Of a stretch of DNA of 64,000 bases, positions 9,106-16,455 are shown piece after piece. The notes under the pieces are model-generated. The model worked only from the letters and a program-made list of their open reading frames with translations, did no database searches and had not been told where the DNA came from. Source of the DNA: Azospirillum baldaniorum (GTDB lineage: Bacteria > Pseudomonadota > Alphaproteobacteria > Azospirillales > Azospirillaceae); the NCBI RefSeq assembly GCF_003119195.2, contig NZ_CP022253.1:2179001-2243000 (forward strand). The letters run 5' to 3'. Numbering within the stretch: the stretch's first letter is position 1; every line of letters starts with the position of its first letter. A program made the position numbers and the translations under genes.

Positions 9106-9645
9106 ATGACCTCCGCAAAGCCCGCCCGCATCGGCATCGTCACCGTGTCCGACCGGGCCAGCCAGGGCATCTACGAGGACAAGGGCGGCCCGGCCATCCG
9201 GGAGGAGCTGACGCGCATCGTCGCCTCCCCCTGGGAGCCGGTGGCCCGCGTCATCCCCGACGACCGCGAGGGCATCGCCGCCACCCTGATCGAGCTGGCC
9301 GACCGGGAGCGTTGCGACCTGATCGTCACCACCGGCGGCACCGGCCCCGCCCCGCGCGACGTGACGCCGGAGGCGACGGAGCAGGTCTGCGAAAAGATGA
9401 TGCCCGGCTTCGGCGAGCTGATGCGGTCGGTCAGCCTGACCGTGGTGCCGACCGCCATCCTGTCGCGCCAGACCGCGGGAATCCGCGGCAGCAGCCTGAT
9501 CGTGAACCTTCCGGGCAAGCCTTCCGCCATTCACGATTGCCTGATGGCGGTCTTTCCGGCAATTCCGTACTGCCTCGATCTGATCGGCGCGGCGCGCATC
9601 GACACTGACCCATTGGTCTGCAAGGCATTCCGCCCGAAGTCCTGA
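9106..9645 (+). CDS. mog: Molybdopterin adenylyltransferase
   Basis: A 179-residue MoaB/Mog-fold protein that adenylylates molybdopterin before molybdenum insertion. Key motifs: IGIVTVSDRASQGIYEDKGGP at the N-terminus, TTGGTGPAPRDVTPEAT (about 75-92) and LPGKPSAIHDCL (about 139-150). The start ATG 9106 has AAGGA 9 bases upstream. It lies 32 bases after ccoG and may share its transcript. Other molybdenum-linked genes in the window are a ModE-type regulator (20245) and a molybdenum hydroxylase (24463), but they are far apart. Confidence 0.93.
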   Translation: MTSAKPARIGIVTVSDRASQGIYEDKGGPAIREELTRIVASPWEPVARVIPDDREGIAATLIELADRERCDLIVTTGGTGPAPRDVTPEATEQVCEKMMPGFGELMRSVSLTVVPTAILSRQTAGIRGSSLIVNLPGKPSAIHDCLMAVFPAIPYCLDLIGAARIDTDPLVCKAFRPKS

Positions 9646-9712
9646 GCTTTTGCCTATACCCTTTTTGCGCGTGCGGAGAGGAATACCATACGCATGGCCA
9701 TGTTGCCTTGCG

Positions 9713-9737
9713 GGAACCCGTGCTCACCTTTTTCGTT
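9713..9737 (+). promoter_or_regulatory. EcfG-type general stress promoter (perfect consensus)
   Basis: GGAAC (9713-9717), a 16-base spacer and CGTT (9734-9737) match the alphaproteobacterial EcfG extracytoplasmic sigma consensus GGAAC-N16/17-CGTT exactly. Transcription would start near 9744, about 30 bases before the start codon of the unknown gene at 9775. A PhyR homologue, the switch for this sigma factor, is encoded at 22121-22900. Confidence 0.7.
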
Positions 9738-9774
9738 CGAGGGGAGCGGGGTCCCCGATCAAGGTGAGCCAGCC

Positions 9775-10341
9775 ATGCTGTTCGATTTCGAGCCTTCGGG
9801 CATCAACGACACCTATCTGCGCCTGACCCGGCGCGGTGTTTCCTGCATCGTCGCTCCGGCCGGGGCGTGGAACGGGTTGCTTCGGGTCAACTACATCGTC
9901 GCCGGGTCGCCCGGCGGCGCCGATCCGCACATGATCTACCGCTCCCTGGACATCGGGTGGGACGACGGGCGCTTCTGCTGGAAGGGCCGCGCCGCCCCGG
10001 TCATGACCACCTCCGCCATGGTGGACATCCTTCAGGAACGCGGGCTCGTCACCAGTGGCGAGGCCGAGCGGCTGCTGTTCGGCATCAACAGCCCGGCGTC
10101 GGGCGGGTCGTCGGACGAGGCGCTGATCGCCCGCGCCATGCTTCTGGGCTGCACCTTCTCGCCGATCTACGAGGACGCGCCGCTGAGCAGCGGCCCGCCG
10201 CGCGTGGGCGGTTTCGCCCTGCGCACCCTGGCCGATCCCGGCGCCTTCGTGCTGACCGCCCGCGACGGCCTTCCCGTTCTGGACGCGCCCGCCCGCGACG
10301 CGCTGAAGCGCCTGATGGCCGAGAACGGCATCACGGTCTGA
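9775..10341 (+). CDS. Conserved-looking protein of unknown function
   Basis: A 188-residue soluble protein I do not recognise. It begins MLFDFEPSGINDTYLRLTRRG and has a mixed alpha/beta composition without signal peptide, transmembrane segment or evident catalytic motif. Two cysteines (SCIVAP and GCTFSP) are far apart. ATG 9775 is supported by AAGGTGAG upstream; the frame is open earlier but without a better start. It stands alone between mog and nnrS. A perfect EcfG-type promoter 38 bases upstream suggests a role in the general stress response. Confidence 0.75.
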   Translation: MLFDFEPSGINDTYLRLTRRGVSCIVAPAGAWNGLLRVNYIVAGSPGGADPHMIYRSLDIGWDDGRFCWKGRAAPVMTTSAMVDILQERGLVTSGEAERLLFGINSPASGGSSDEALIARAMLLGCTFSPIYEDAPLSSGPPRVGGFALRTLADPGAFVLTARDGLPVLDAPARDALKRLMAENGITV

Positions 10342-10389
10342 CCGCGGCTTTTCTCCAACGTGCCAGATTTTTGTTTGGAGGGTTTCTGT

Positions 10390-10403
10390 TTGACGGCGGT
10401 CAA
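10390..10403 (+). promoter_or_regulatory. CRP/FNR-family (NNR/Dnr-like) box upstream of nnrS
   Basis: The perfect palindrome TTGACGGCGGTCAA fits the NNR/DNR/FNR consensus TTGAC/T-N4-G/ATCAA. Its centre is 73.5 nt before the nnrS ATG, the same distance as the ccoG box. NnrS genes are typically controlled by NO-responsive members of this regulator family, so nitric-oxide or low-oxygen induction is the likely role. No good -10 is seen at the class II position. Confidence 0.75.
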
Positions 10404-10469
10404 AGAAGGGTGACCGCCCCCGGCGCAGTGTGGCGGCATGACCGATGCCTCAAACGCGCGGGGAACGCC

Positions 10470-11678
10470 ATGACCAGTTCCGTTGCCGACCAGCCCGACC
10501 GCTCGCCGGTCCCCCTGATCTTCGCCTATGGGTTCCGGCCCTTCTTCCTGCTCTCCGGCCTTGCCGCACCCGTCCTGCTGGCCGCCTGGATCGCCGTGCT
10601 GGCGACCGGGTCCTGGCCGGACGGCGCCGTCCCGGCGGCCTCCTGGCACGCGCACGAGATGCTGTTCGCCTTCGTGGTCGCCGCGGTGGCCGGTTTCCTG
10701 CTGACCGCGGTGCCGAGTTGGACGGGCACCAAGGCGCTGTCCGGCCTGCCGCTCGCCGGCCTGACGGCGCTGTGGCTGGCCGGGCGGGTGGCGCTGCTGC
10801 CCGTCCTCGGCGTGCCGCTTCCGGTTGCGGCCATCCTCGACCTCGCCTTCCTGCCGGCGCTCGGCGTGGCGCTGGCCGGGCCGCTGGTGGCGGCGGGCAA
10901 GATCCGCAACACCGCCTTCCTCGCCCTGCTGGGCCTGCTGACCGCCGCCAACCTGCTGTTCCATCTGGACTGGCTGGGCGTGCTGTCCGGCGGCACCGCG
11001 CTGGGTGAGACGCTGGCCATCGGCGTCGTGCTGATGATGATCGCGGTGATCGGCGGGCGCATCGTCCCGGCCTTCACCCGCAACGCCCTGCGGCTGCGCG
11101 GGCTGGACGGCACCGTCGTCTCCCGCCCCTGGGTGGAGAAGGTGACGCTCGTCTCGACCCTGCTGATGATCCCCGCCGACCTCGCCCTGCCGGGCACCGC
11201 CGTCGCCGGTCTGCTGGCGCTCGTCGCGGCGCTCGCCCACACCCTGCGGCTGGCCGGTTGGCAGCCGGCGAAGACGCTCGACCAGCCGATCCTGTGGGTG
11301 CTGCATCTCGGCTACGCCTGGGTGCCGGCGGCGCTGACGCTGAAGGCCGCGCATCTGCTGGGGGCGGGCGTGGAAAGCTCCGCCTGGATCCATGCCCTGA
11401 CCGCGGGGGCCTTCGCCACGATGATCGTGGCGGTGATGACGCGGGCCTCGCTCGGCCACACCGGGCGGATGCTGGTGGTGACCCGCCCGACCGTGGCCGC
11501 CTACATCCTTCTGACCGCCGCCGCCCTGCTGCGGGTGCTGGCCCCCGAGTTGCCGGGCGGCCTCTACTGGACCGCCCTGGAAGGGGCCGGCGCTGCCTGG
11601 ATCGCGGCCTTCGCCTGCTACCTCTACGTCTACGCGCCTATCCTGCTTGCCCCGCGGGCCGACGGCCGCCCCGGCTGA
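10470..11678 (+). CDS. nnrS: NnrS family heme/copper membrane protein (first copy)
   Basis: A 402-residue polytopic membrane protein (about 12 hydrophobic segments). NnrS proteins are part of nitric-oxide stress regulons and protect cells from nitrosative damage, although the biochemical activity is not settled. Family marks: FAYGFRPFFLLSG at the N-terminus, WHAHEMLFAFV (about 56-66), GGRIVPAFTRNALR (about 195), LHLGYAWV and MTRASLGHTGR. ATG 10470 has GGGGAA nearby. Its last 49 bases overlap the convergent HAD gene. A second NnrS is encoded at 17469-18587. Confidence 0.93.
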   Translation: MTSSVADQPDRSPVPLIFAYGFRPFFLLSGLAAPVLLAAWIAVLATGSWPDGAVPAASWHAHEMLFAFVVAAVAGFLLTAVPSWTGTKALSGLPLAGLTALWLAGRVALLPVLGVPLPVAAILDLAFLPALGVALAGPLVAAGKIRNTAFLALLGLLTAANLLFHLDWLGVLSGGTALGETLAIGVVLMMIAVIGGRIVPAFTRNALRLRGLDGTVVSRPWVEKVTLVSTLLMIPADLALPGTAVAGLLALVAALAHTLRLAGWQPAKTLDQPILWVLHLGYAWVPAALTLKAAHLLGAGVESSAWIHALTAGAFATMIVAVMTRASLGHTGRMLVVTRPTVAAYILLTAAALLRVLAPELPGGLYWTALEGAGAAWIAAFACYLYVYAPILLAPRADGRPG

Positions 11679-12388
11679 GACCCACCGGGCTGCAAAAGGC
11701 CCATCGCGCGTGGGCTGCGTTTCCCGATGAGGCTGGTGGCGAAGCGGCGCTGGAGGTCTTCCGGATCACGGAAGATCTCCGCGCAGCCGGCCTTGCGCAG
11801 ATCCTGCTCCGCAAAGCCGCCGCACAGAACCCCCACCACGGTCAGGCCCGCCCGCCCCGCCGCCTTGGCATCCCAGGGGCTGTCGCCGACCACCACCGCC
11901 TCCTCCGCCGGCAGGCCAAGCCTCTCCAACGCCGCCTCGAAGATGTCCGGGTGCGGTTTCGACCGCTCCGCGTCGTCGGACGAGGTCTCCACATCCACCA
12001 AGTCCGTGATCTCCGCCGCGCGCTTATAACACTCCAGCTCGTCCCCCTTGGCGGAGGAGGCGAGCGCGATGCGCAGCCCCTCGGCGTGGAGATGCTGGAA
12101 CAGGCCGCGCACCCGGCGGAAGCCGCGGACCTTCGGCATGTATTTGCGGGCGAACAGCTCGTGCCGGAAATGGTCCAGCTCGTCCTCGATGCGGTCCAGA
12201 TCCTTCTCCGGCACGAAGACCGGCATCAGTTGGTCGCCGCCCTTGCCGATCTGGGAACGCACCGCGTCGAACTCCGCGTGGTAGCCGAAATGCCGGATCG
12301 CCTCCACCCAGGCGTGGGCGTGCAGGTCCACCGAGTCGACCAGGGTGCCGTCCACGTCGAAAATGACGGCCTTCAGAACGCCGCTCAT
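11630..12388 (-). CDS. HAD-superfamily phosphatase (phosphoglycolate phosphatase/beta-phosphoglucomutase type)
   Basis: A 252-residue HAD hydrolase. Motif I is FDVDGTLVDS (about 9-18) with both catalytic aspartates, motif II is ALASSAK, motif III includes KPHPDIFEAAL and motif IV VVGDSPWDAKAAGRAG. The inserted helical cap follows motif I, as in subfamily IA. Substrate cannot be assigned; small sugar phosphates or phosphoglycolate are typical. ATG 12388 is preceded by GAGGAGGCGG. Its 3' end overlaps nnrS by 49 bases tail to tail. Confidence 0.88.
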   Translation of the reverse strand: MSGVLKAVIFDVDGTLVDSVDLHAHAWVEAIRHFGYHAEFDAVRSQIGKGGDQLMPVFVPEKDLDRIEDELDHFRHELFARKYMPKVRGFRRVRGLFQHLHAEGLRIALASSAKGDELECYKRAAEITDLVDVETSSDDAERSKPHPDIFEAALERLGLPAEEAVVVGDSPWDAKAAGRAGLTVVGVLCGGFAEQDLRKAGCAEIFRDPEDLQRRFATSLIGKRSPRAMGLLQPGGSQPGRPSARGASRIGA

Positions 12389-12440
12389 CGCCGCCTCCTC
12401 AGCATGCTGCATGCGTGTTTTTTGGGGGTATTCCTTCTCG

Positions 12441-12465
12441 AACAGGTGGCGCCGCCCGGCGTTCC
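12441..12465 (-). promoter_or_regulatory. Possible EcfG-type promoter for the HAD phosphatase gene
   Basis: On the minus strand GGAAC (12465-12461), a 16-base spacer, then TGTT (12444-12441); one mismatch from CGTT. It is about 50 bases upstream of the ATG at 12388. Weaker than the site at 9713. Confidence 0.3.
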
Positions 12466-12556
12466 TCGGGCCGGTGTGCGGTGCGATAGAATTTGTCACA
12501 TGGACCCGTCATAGCTGTGATCCGTTCACCCCCTACACAGATTGGGAAGAACGGAC

Positions 12557-12697
12557 ATGCCCAAGACGTTGAAGAGCTACGCCGCCCTCTTCGGTCGCGC
12601 CCGCCACGCCGTGAAGCGCTTCGGCCGCCGCCGCGCCCGCCGCGTCCCGATGGAGCATCTCGACCTCGGCCTGTTTCAGAGCGACATCCGGCTCTAA
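12557..12697 (+). CDS. Small basic protein, DUF1127/YjiS-like
   Basis: A 46-codon frame starting MPKTLKSYAALFGRARHAV, with an arginine-rich centre (RRRARRVP) and ending LDLGLFQSDIRL. The pattern of a basic helix followed by Leu/Asp residues and a final S-D-I-R-L recalls the DUF1127 (YjiS-like) small proteins, which in alphaproteobacteria bind RNA or affect phosphate and central metabolism. GGGAAGAA lies 5 bases upstream of the ATG and the TAA is at 12695-12697. No other gene covers this interval. It is short, so the call rests on the start signal and the motif. Confidence 0.6.
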   Translation: MPKTLKSYAALFGRARHAVKRFGRRRARRVPMEHLDLGLFQSDIRL

Positions 12698-12863
12698 CGC
12701 CACCCTTTCGGATGACTCCCTATCAACCAGAGGCGCCTCCTTCACGCCGCGCGATCGCGCTCCGCCATAGGACTCCCCCTCCGTCCTAGGCGGGCAAGCT
12801 GAATGTTTCCGCCGGGACCGGCGCGCTATCGTCGCGCCGTCCATCCAGCGGAGCGCCAGCCCC

Positions 12864-13745
12864 ATGACCGCCACTTTTGAAACCGCCAGCGTCGAGACCG
12901 CCAGCTTCGAAGATCGGTATTTCTCCGGCGCCGCCCTCTACGGCGACGACTTCGACGCGGCCCGGATCGCCGGCTGGTACGGTGTCGAGGCGCGGGACCC
13001 GGCGGAGGAGTTTGCGCGGACCGCGCCCGAGAGGCCCGGCTACCGCTACGAATACCACGCGCTGAACCACCGCCACGCCTTCCGCTTCCTGGCCGGACGG
13101 CGCTTCCGGCAGGCGCTGGCCTTCGGCTGCGCCGCGGGGGACGACGTGGCGCCGATCGCCGGGCAGGTGGACCGCTTCCTCGCCGTGGAACCCATCGAGC
13201 GTTTCTGGCGGACCGACATCGCCGGCACCCCCGCCGAGTACCGCCGTCCCACGCTGGGCGGGCGCATCGACTGCGCGGACGGGGCGAACGACCTGACCGT
13301 CTGCTTGCACACGCTGCACCACATCCCAAACGCCGGCGCCCTGCTGGCCGAATTCGCCCGCGTCACCGCCCCCGGCGGGCTGTTCATCCTGCGCGAGCCG
13401 ATCAGCACAATGGGCGACTGGCGCCAGCCCCGCCGCGGCCTGACCGCCAACGAGCGCGGCTTCCCCGTGGCGTGGCTGGAGGAGCGTTTCGCCCGGTTGG
13501 GCTTCACGGTGCGGCAGCGCCGTTTCTGCTCCTTCCCGCTGACCGAGCGGCTGGGGCCGCTGATGGGCGTTTCCCTGCCCTACGGCAACCCGCTGCTGGT
13601 GCGGCTGGACGAGGCGGCCTGCGCGCTGACGCGGTGGAACATCGCCTACCACCGCGACTCGGTCCGCAAGAAGTTCGCCCCCGGCGCCGTTTATTACGTG
13701 CTGGAGCGCAACGCCGTCACGACGACAACGCCAAAGCGTCCGTAA
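12864..13745 (+). CDS. Class I SAM-dependent methyltransferase
   Basis: A 293-residue protein with a Rossmann methyltransferase core. The SAM-binding glycine motif is ALAFGCAAGDDV (about 87-98), the acidic beta-2 position appears in FLAVEPIERF, and the post-core segment is LTVCLHTLHHIPNAGALLAEFARVTAPGGLFILREP (about 146-181, Methyltransf_11 style). The substrate is unknown. The N-terminal 40 residues are variable and the C-terminal part (220-290) may bind substrate. The frame overlaps the convergent threonine-dehydratase-like gene by 29 bases. Confidence 0.8.
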   Translation: MTATFETASVETASFEDRYFSGAALYGDDFDAARIAGWYGVEARDPAEEFARTAPERPGYRYEYHALNHRHAFRFLAGRRFRQALAFGCAAGDDVAPIAGQVDRFLAVEPIERFWRTDIAGTPAEYRRPTLGGRIDCADGANDLTVCLHTLHHIPNAGALLAEFARVTAPGGLFILREPISTMGDWRQPRRGLTANERGFPVAWLEERFARLGFTVRQRRFCSFPLTERLGPLMGVSLPYGNPLLVRLDEAACALTRWNIAYHRDSVRKKFAPGAVYYVLERNAVTTTTPKRP

Positions 13746-14712
13746 AGGTCGCCGCGTCGACGTTGCCGCCGCTCAGCACCACGGCGACGGTGCGGCCCGC
13801 CGCCGGCAGCTTGCCCGTCAGCACGGCGGCCAGCCCGACCGCCCCGCCCGGCTCAACCACCAGCTTCAGCACGGTGAAGGCGTAGGCCATGGCGGCCTTC
13901 ACCTCGGCGTCGGTGACGGCGAGGCTGCCGGACAGCAGGTCCTTCATCACCGGGAAGGTCAGGGCGCCCGGCGTCGGGGTCAGCAGCGCGTCGCAGATGG
14001 AGCGTTGCCCGGCGGCGTTCTCCACCCGCTCCCCGGCGGCCAGCGAGCGCGCCACGTCGTCGAAGCCCGCCGGCTCCGCCGCCCACAGGCGGGCGTCGGG
14101 GAAGCTGTGGCGGACCGCCGTCGCGACCCCGGACATCAGCCCGCCGCCGCTGCACGGCGCGATCACGTCGTCGGGAACCGCGCCGATGGCCTGCGCCTGC
14201 GCCGCGATCTCCAACCCGACCGTGCCCTGCCCGGCCATGATCTGCGGGTGGTCGTAGGGCGGCACGGTGGCCGCACCCCGCTCCTCCGCAATGGCCGTGG
14301 CGATGGCTTCGCGGCTTTCGGTCCAGCGGTCGTAGAGCACGACCTCGGCGCCGTAGCCGCGGGTGTTGGCGATCTTCAGGGCCGGCGCGTCGCTGGGCAT
14401 GACGATGACCGCGGGCATGCCGAGCAGCGCCGCTGCTGCGGCGACGCCCTGGGCGTGGTTGCCCGACGACCAGGCGACCACCCCGCCCCGGCGCTCCTCC
14501 GGCGTCAGTTGGGAGAGCCGGTTGAAGGCGCCGCGGAACTTGAAGGAGCCGCTGCGCTGCAGGACCTCCGGCTTCAGCAGGACGCGCCCGCCGACCCGCT
14601 CGTTCAGCAGGGCGTTCTCCAGCAGCGGCGTGCGCACGGCGAAGCCGTCCAGCCGCGCCGCGGCCTCCACGATGTCCTGGTGGCCGATGGCAAAGGAATT
14701 CGACGCGGGCAT
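13717..14712 (-). CDS. Threonine/serine dehydratase-like PLP enzyme
   Basis: A 331-residue fold-type II PLP enzyme. The Schiff-base lysine is in SGSFKFRGAFN (about 55), the substrate loop SSGNHAQGVA (about 82-91) and the phosphate-binding glycine loop CSGGGLMSG (about 185-193). There is no C-terminal ACT domain, so it is of the catabolic or serine racemase/hydroxyaspartate ammonia-lyase size. ATG 14712 has GGAGG 11-15 bases upstream, inside the previous gene's stop region. It is the last gene of a three-gene operon with an SDR and an L-threonate-dehydrogenase-like enzyme, which suggests hydroxyamino- or hydroxy-acid catabolism. Confidence 0.88.
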   Translation of the reverse strand: MPASNSFAIGHQDIVEAAARLDGFAVRTPLLENALLNERVGGRVLLKPEVLQRSGSFKFRGAFNRLSQLTPEERRGGVVAWSSGNHAQGVAAAAALLGMPAVIVMPSDAPALKIANTRGYGAEVVLYDRWTESREAIATAIAEERGAATVPPYDHPQIMAGQGTVGLEIAAQAQAIGAVPDDVIAPCSGGGLMSGVATAVRHSFPDARLWAAEPAGFDDVARSLAAGERVENAAGQRSICDALLTPTPGALTFPVMKDLLSGSLAVTDAEVKAAMAYAFTVLKLVVEPGGAVGLAAVLTGKLPAAGRTVAVVLSGGNVDAATFTDALALSS

Positions 14713-14715
14713 GGC

Positions 14716-15471
14716 TCAGCGGCCTCCGGAGACGTTGAGAAGGGCGCCGGTCACGTAGGACGCGGCGTCGGACAGCAGCCACAGCACCGTTTCGGCGACC
14801 TCGTCCGCCGTCCCGGCGCGCCCGGCGGGCGGGATCAAGGCGGGGTTGTCGAGCCGGTTGCCGATGCCGGGGATGATCTGGATGTCGGTGTCGATCAGGC
14901 CGGGCCGCACGCAGTTCACGCGGATGCCCTCCTTCGCCACCTCGCGGGCGAGGCCGACGGTCAGGCTGTCCACCGCGCCCTTGCTGGCCGCGTAGCCCAC
15001 ATACTCGTTGGGCGAGCCCAGCACGGCGGCGATGGAGCCGACATTGACGATGCTTCCCCCCTTCCCGCCGTGGCGGGTGGACATGCGGCGCACCGCCTCC
15101 CGCGCGCACAAGACCGCGCCGGTCACGTTGATGTCCAGCATACGGCGCAGGTCGTCCGGCGCGGCCTCGTCGAGCCGTCCGTAGGGGCCGATGATGCCGG
15201 CGTTGTTGACCAGCCCGGCGACGGGGCCGAAGCGGTCCACTGCCGCGTCGAACAGGGCGCGGATGTCATCCTCATGCGCCACGTCGCCCCGCACCGCCTG
15301 GGCCTGCCCGCCGGCCTCGCGGATCGCCGCCAGCGTGGCCTCGGCCGCCGCCGCGTTGCCAATGTAGGAGAAAGTGACGGCGTAGCCGCGTTGCGCGGCC
15401 ATGCGGGCGACCGCCGCCCCGATGCCCCGGCTGCCCCCGGTGACAACCAGGGAGTTGTGTGTCGATGACAT
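14716..15471 (-). CDS. Short-chain dehydrogenase/reductase
   Basis: A 251-residue SDR. NAD(P) motif TGGSRGIGAA (11-20), NNAG at about 89, catalytic Ser in NVGSIAAV and YAASK (about 160-164), and PGLIDTDIQ after the active site. Length is typical of classical SDRs such as the FabG-like enzymes. The substrate is not evident. It starts 6 bases after the ltnD-like gene stop and ends 3 bases before the dehydratase start, so the three genes form one transcript. Confidence 0.88.
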   Translation of the reverse strand: MSSTHNSLVVTGGSRGIGAAVARMAAQRGYAVTFSYIGNAAAAEATLAAIREAGGQAQAVRGDVAHEDDIRALFDAAVDRFGPVAGLVNNAGIIGPYGRLDEAAPDDLRRMLDINVTGAVLCAREAVRRMSTRHGGKGGSIVNVGSIAAVLGSPNEYVGYAASKGAVDSLTVGLAREVAKEGIRVNCVRPGLIDTDIQIIPGIGNRLDNPALIPPAGRAGTADEVAETVLWLLSDAASYVTGALLNVSGGR

Positions 15472-15477
15472 GATCCG

Positions 15478-16344
15478 TCAGCCCTCCTGCGGATTGCCGG
15501 CCAGCCGGTCGAAGACCCGGGCGAGCGCGCCGTCGCCCTCGCGCCCCAGCCCGACCGCGGCGGCCATGGTGAAGAGTTGCAGGGCGGAGGCGGCCAGCGG
15601 AGTCGGCACGGTCAGCCGCCGCGCGGCGTCCATTACGTTGCCCAGGTCCGCCCCGACGATGCCCAGCGGCCGTTGCGACGGGATGTGGAAGGGACCGGCG
15701 GCGAGGATCTCGGCCAGCCGCTGCGGATCGACCCCGGCGCGGACTCCGAAGGCCGTGGCCTCAGCCACCGCGGCGGCGTGGATGCCGGTCAGCATCTGCT
15801 CCACCGCCTTCACGGCGGAGCCCTGCCCGTGCTCGGTGCCGACGCGGTGCAGCGTGCCCGACGCGGCGGCGATCAGATCGGCCGCCCGCGCGAAGGCGTC
15901 CTCGGGGCCGGAGGCCATCACCACCATGCGCCCCTCCGCCGCCCGCACCGGGCCGCCGCCGACCGGCGCGTCGAGCATCAGCAGGTCCCGCTCGGCGAGG
16001 CGGCGGCCGATGGCAGCAGCCATATCCGGCGGGACGCTGGTGGAGAGGACGACCACGCCGCCCTTCGGCAAAGTGCCGGCCACGCCCTCGGCGCCGAACA
16101 GCACCTCCTCAGCCTGCTCCGCCGTGGCGACCAGGACGATGACGCGGTCCACCCGGCGCCCGACGTCGGCGGGCGATCCCGCGGCCTCCCCGCCATGGGT
16201 GACGAGGCTCATGCATTTGGCGGCGTCGAGGTCGCAGCCGACGACCCGGAAGCCGGCACGGAGCAGCGACAGCGCCACCCCCATGCCCATGGAGCCGAGC
16301 CCGACGACGCCCGCGCTGCGGACCGGTTCCAACGCGTCGCTCAT
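15478..16344 (-). CDS. ltnD: L-threonate dehydrogenase-like 3-hydroxyacid dehydrogenase
   Basis: A 288-residue member of the beta-hydroxyacid dehydrogenase family. The nucleotide motif VVGLGSMGMGVALSLLRAG (about 12-31) and the substrate motif DAPVGGGPVRAAEGRM (about 125) closely resemble LtnD, which oxidises L-threonate at C2. The catalytic lysine is in GSAVKAVEQML (about 177). ATG 16344 has AAGGGGGG upstream. The usual four-carbon acid partners (OtnK kinase, OtnC aldolase, OtnI isomerase) are not adjacent. Instead an SDR and a threonine dehydratase homologue follow, so the exact pathway is uncertain. Confidence 0.75.
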   Translation of the reverse strand: MSDALEPVRSAGVVGLGSMGMGVALSLLRAGFRVVGCDLDAAKCMSLVTHGGEAAGSPADVGRRVDRVIVLVATAEQAEEVLFGAEGVAGTLPKGGVVVLSTSVPPDMAAAIGRRLAERDLLMLDAPVGGGPVRAAEGRMVVMASGPEDAFARAADLIAAASGTLHRVGTEHGQGSAVKAVEQMLTGIHAAAVAEATAFGVRAGVDPQRLAEILAAGPFHIPSQRPLGIVGADLGNVMDAARRLTVPTPLAASALQLFTMAAAVGLGREGDGALARVFDRLAGNPQEG

Positions 16345-16455
16345 GATCCCCCCTTGCGGGTTTGCCCGCCTCTCATGGCCCTCGGTGGAGGCCGTTGCCC
16401 AGGAGTGTCGGGGGTTGGGGCGGGAACCGTCAAGCCGTTGCGCAAGGCTTGGCGG

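Noticed and set aside
7586..9118. Long minus-strand frame opposite ccoG
   Set aside because: Antisense shadow of a clearly coding gene with 4Fe-4S motifs; no own motifs.
10462..10484. GGAAC...CGTT at the nnrS start as an EcfG promoter
   Set aside because: The spacer is 14 bases, outside the 16-17 range, and the segment overlaps the start codon.
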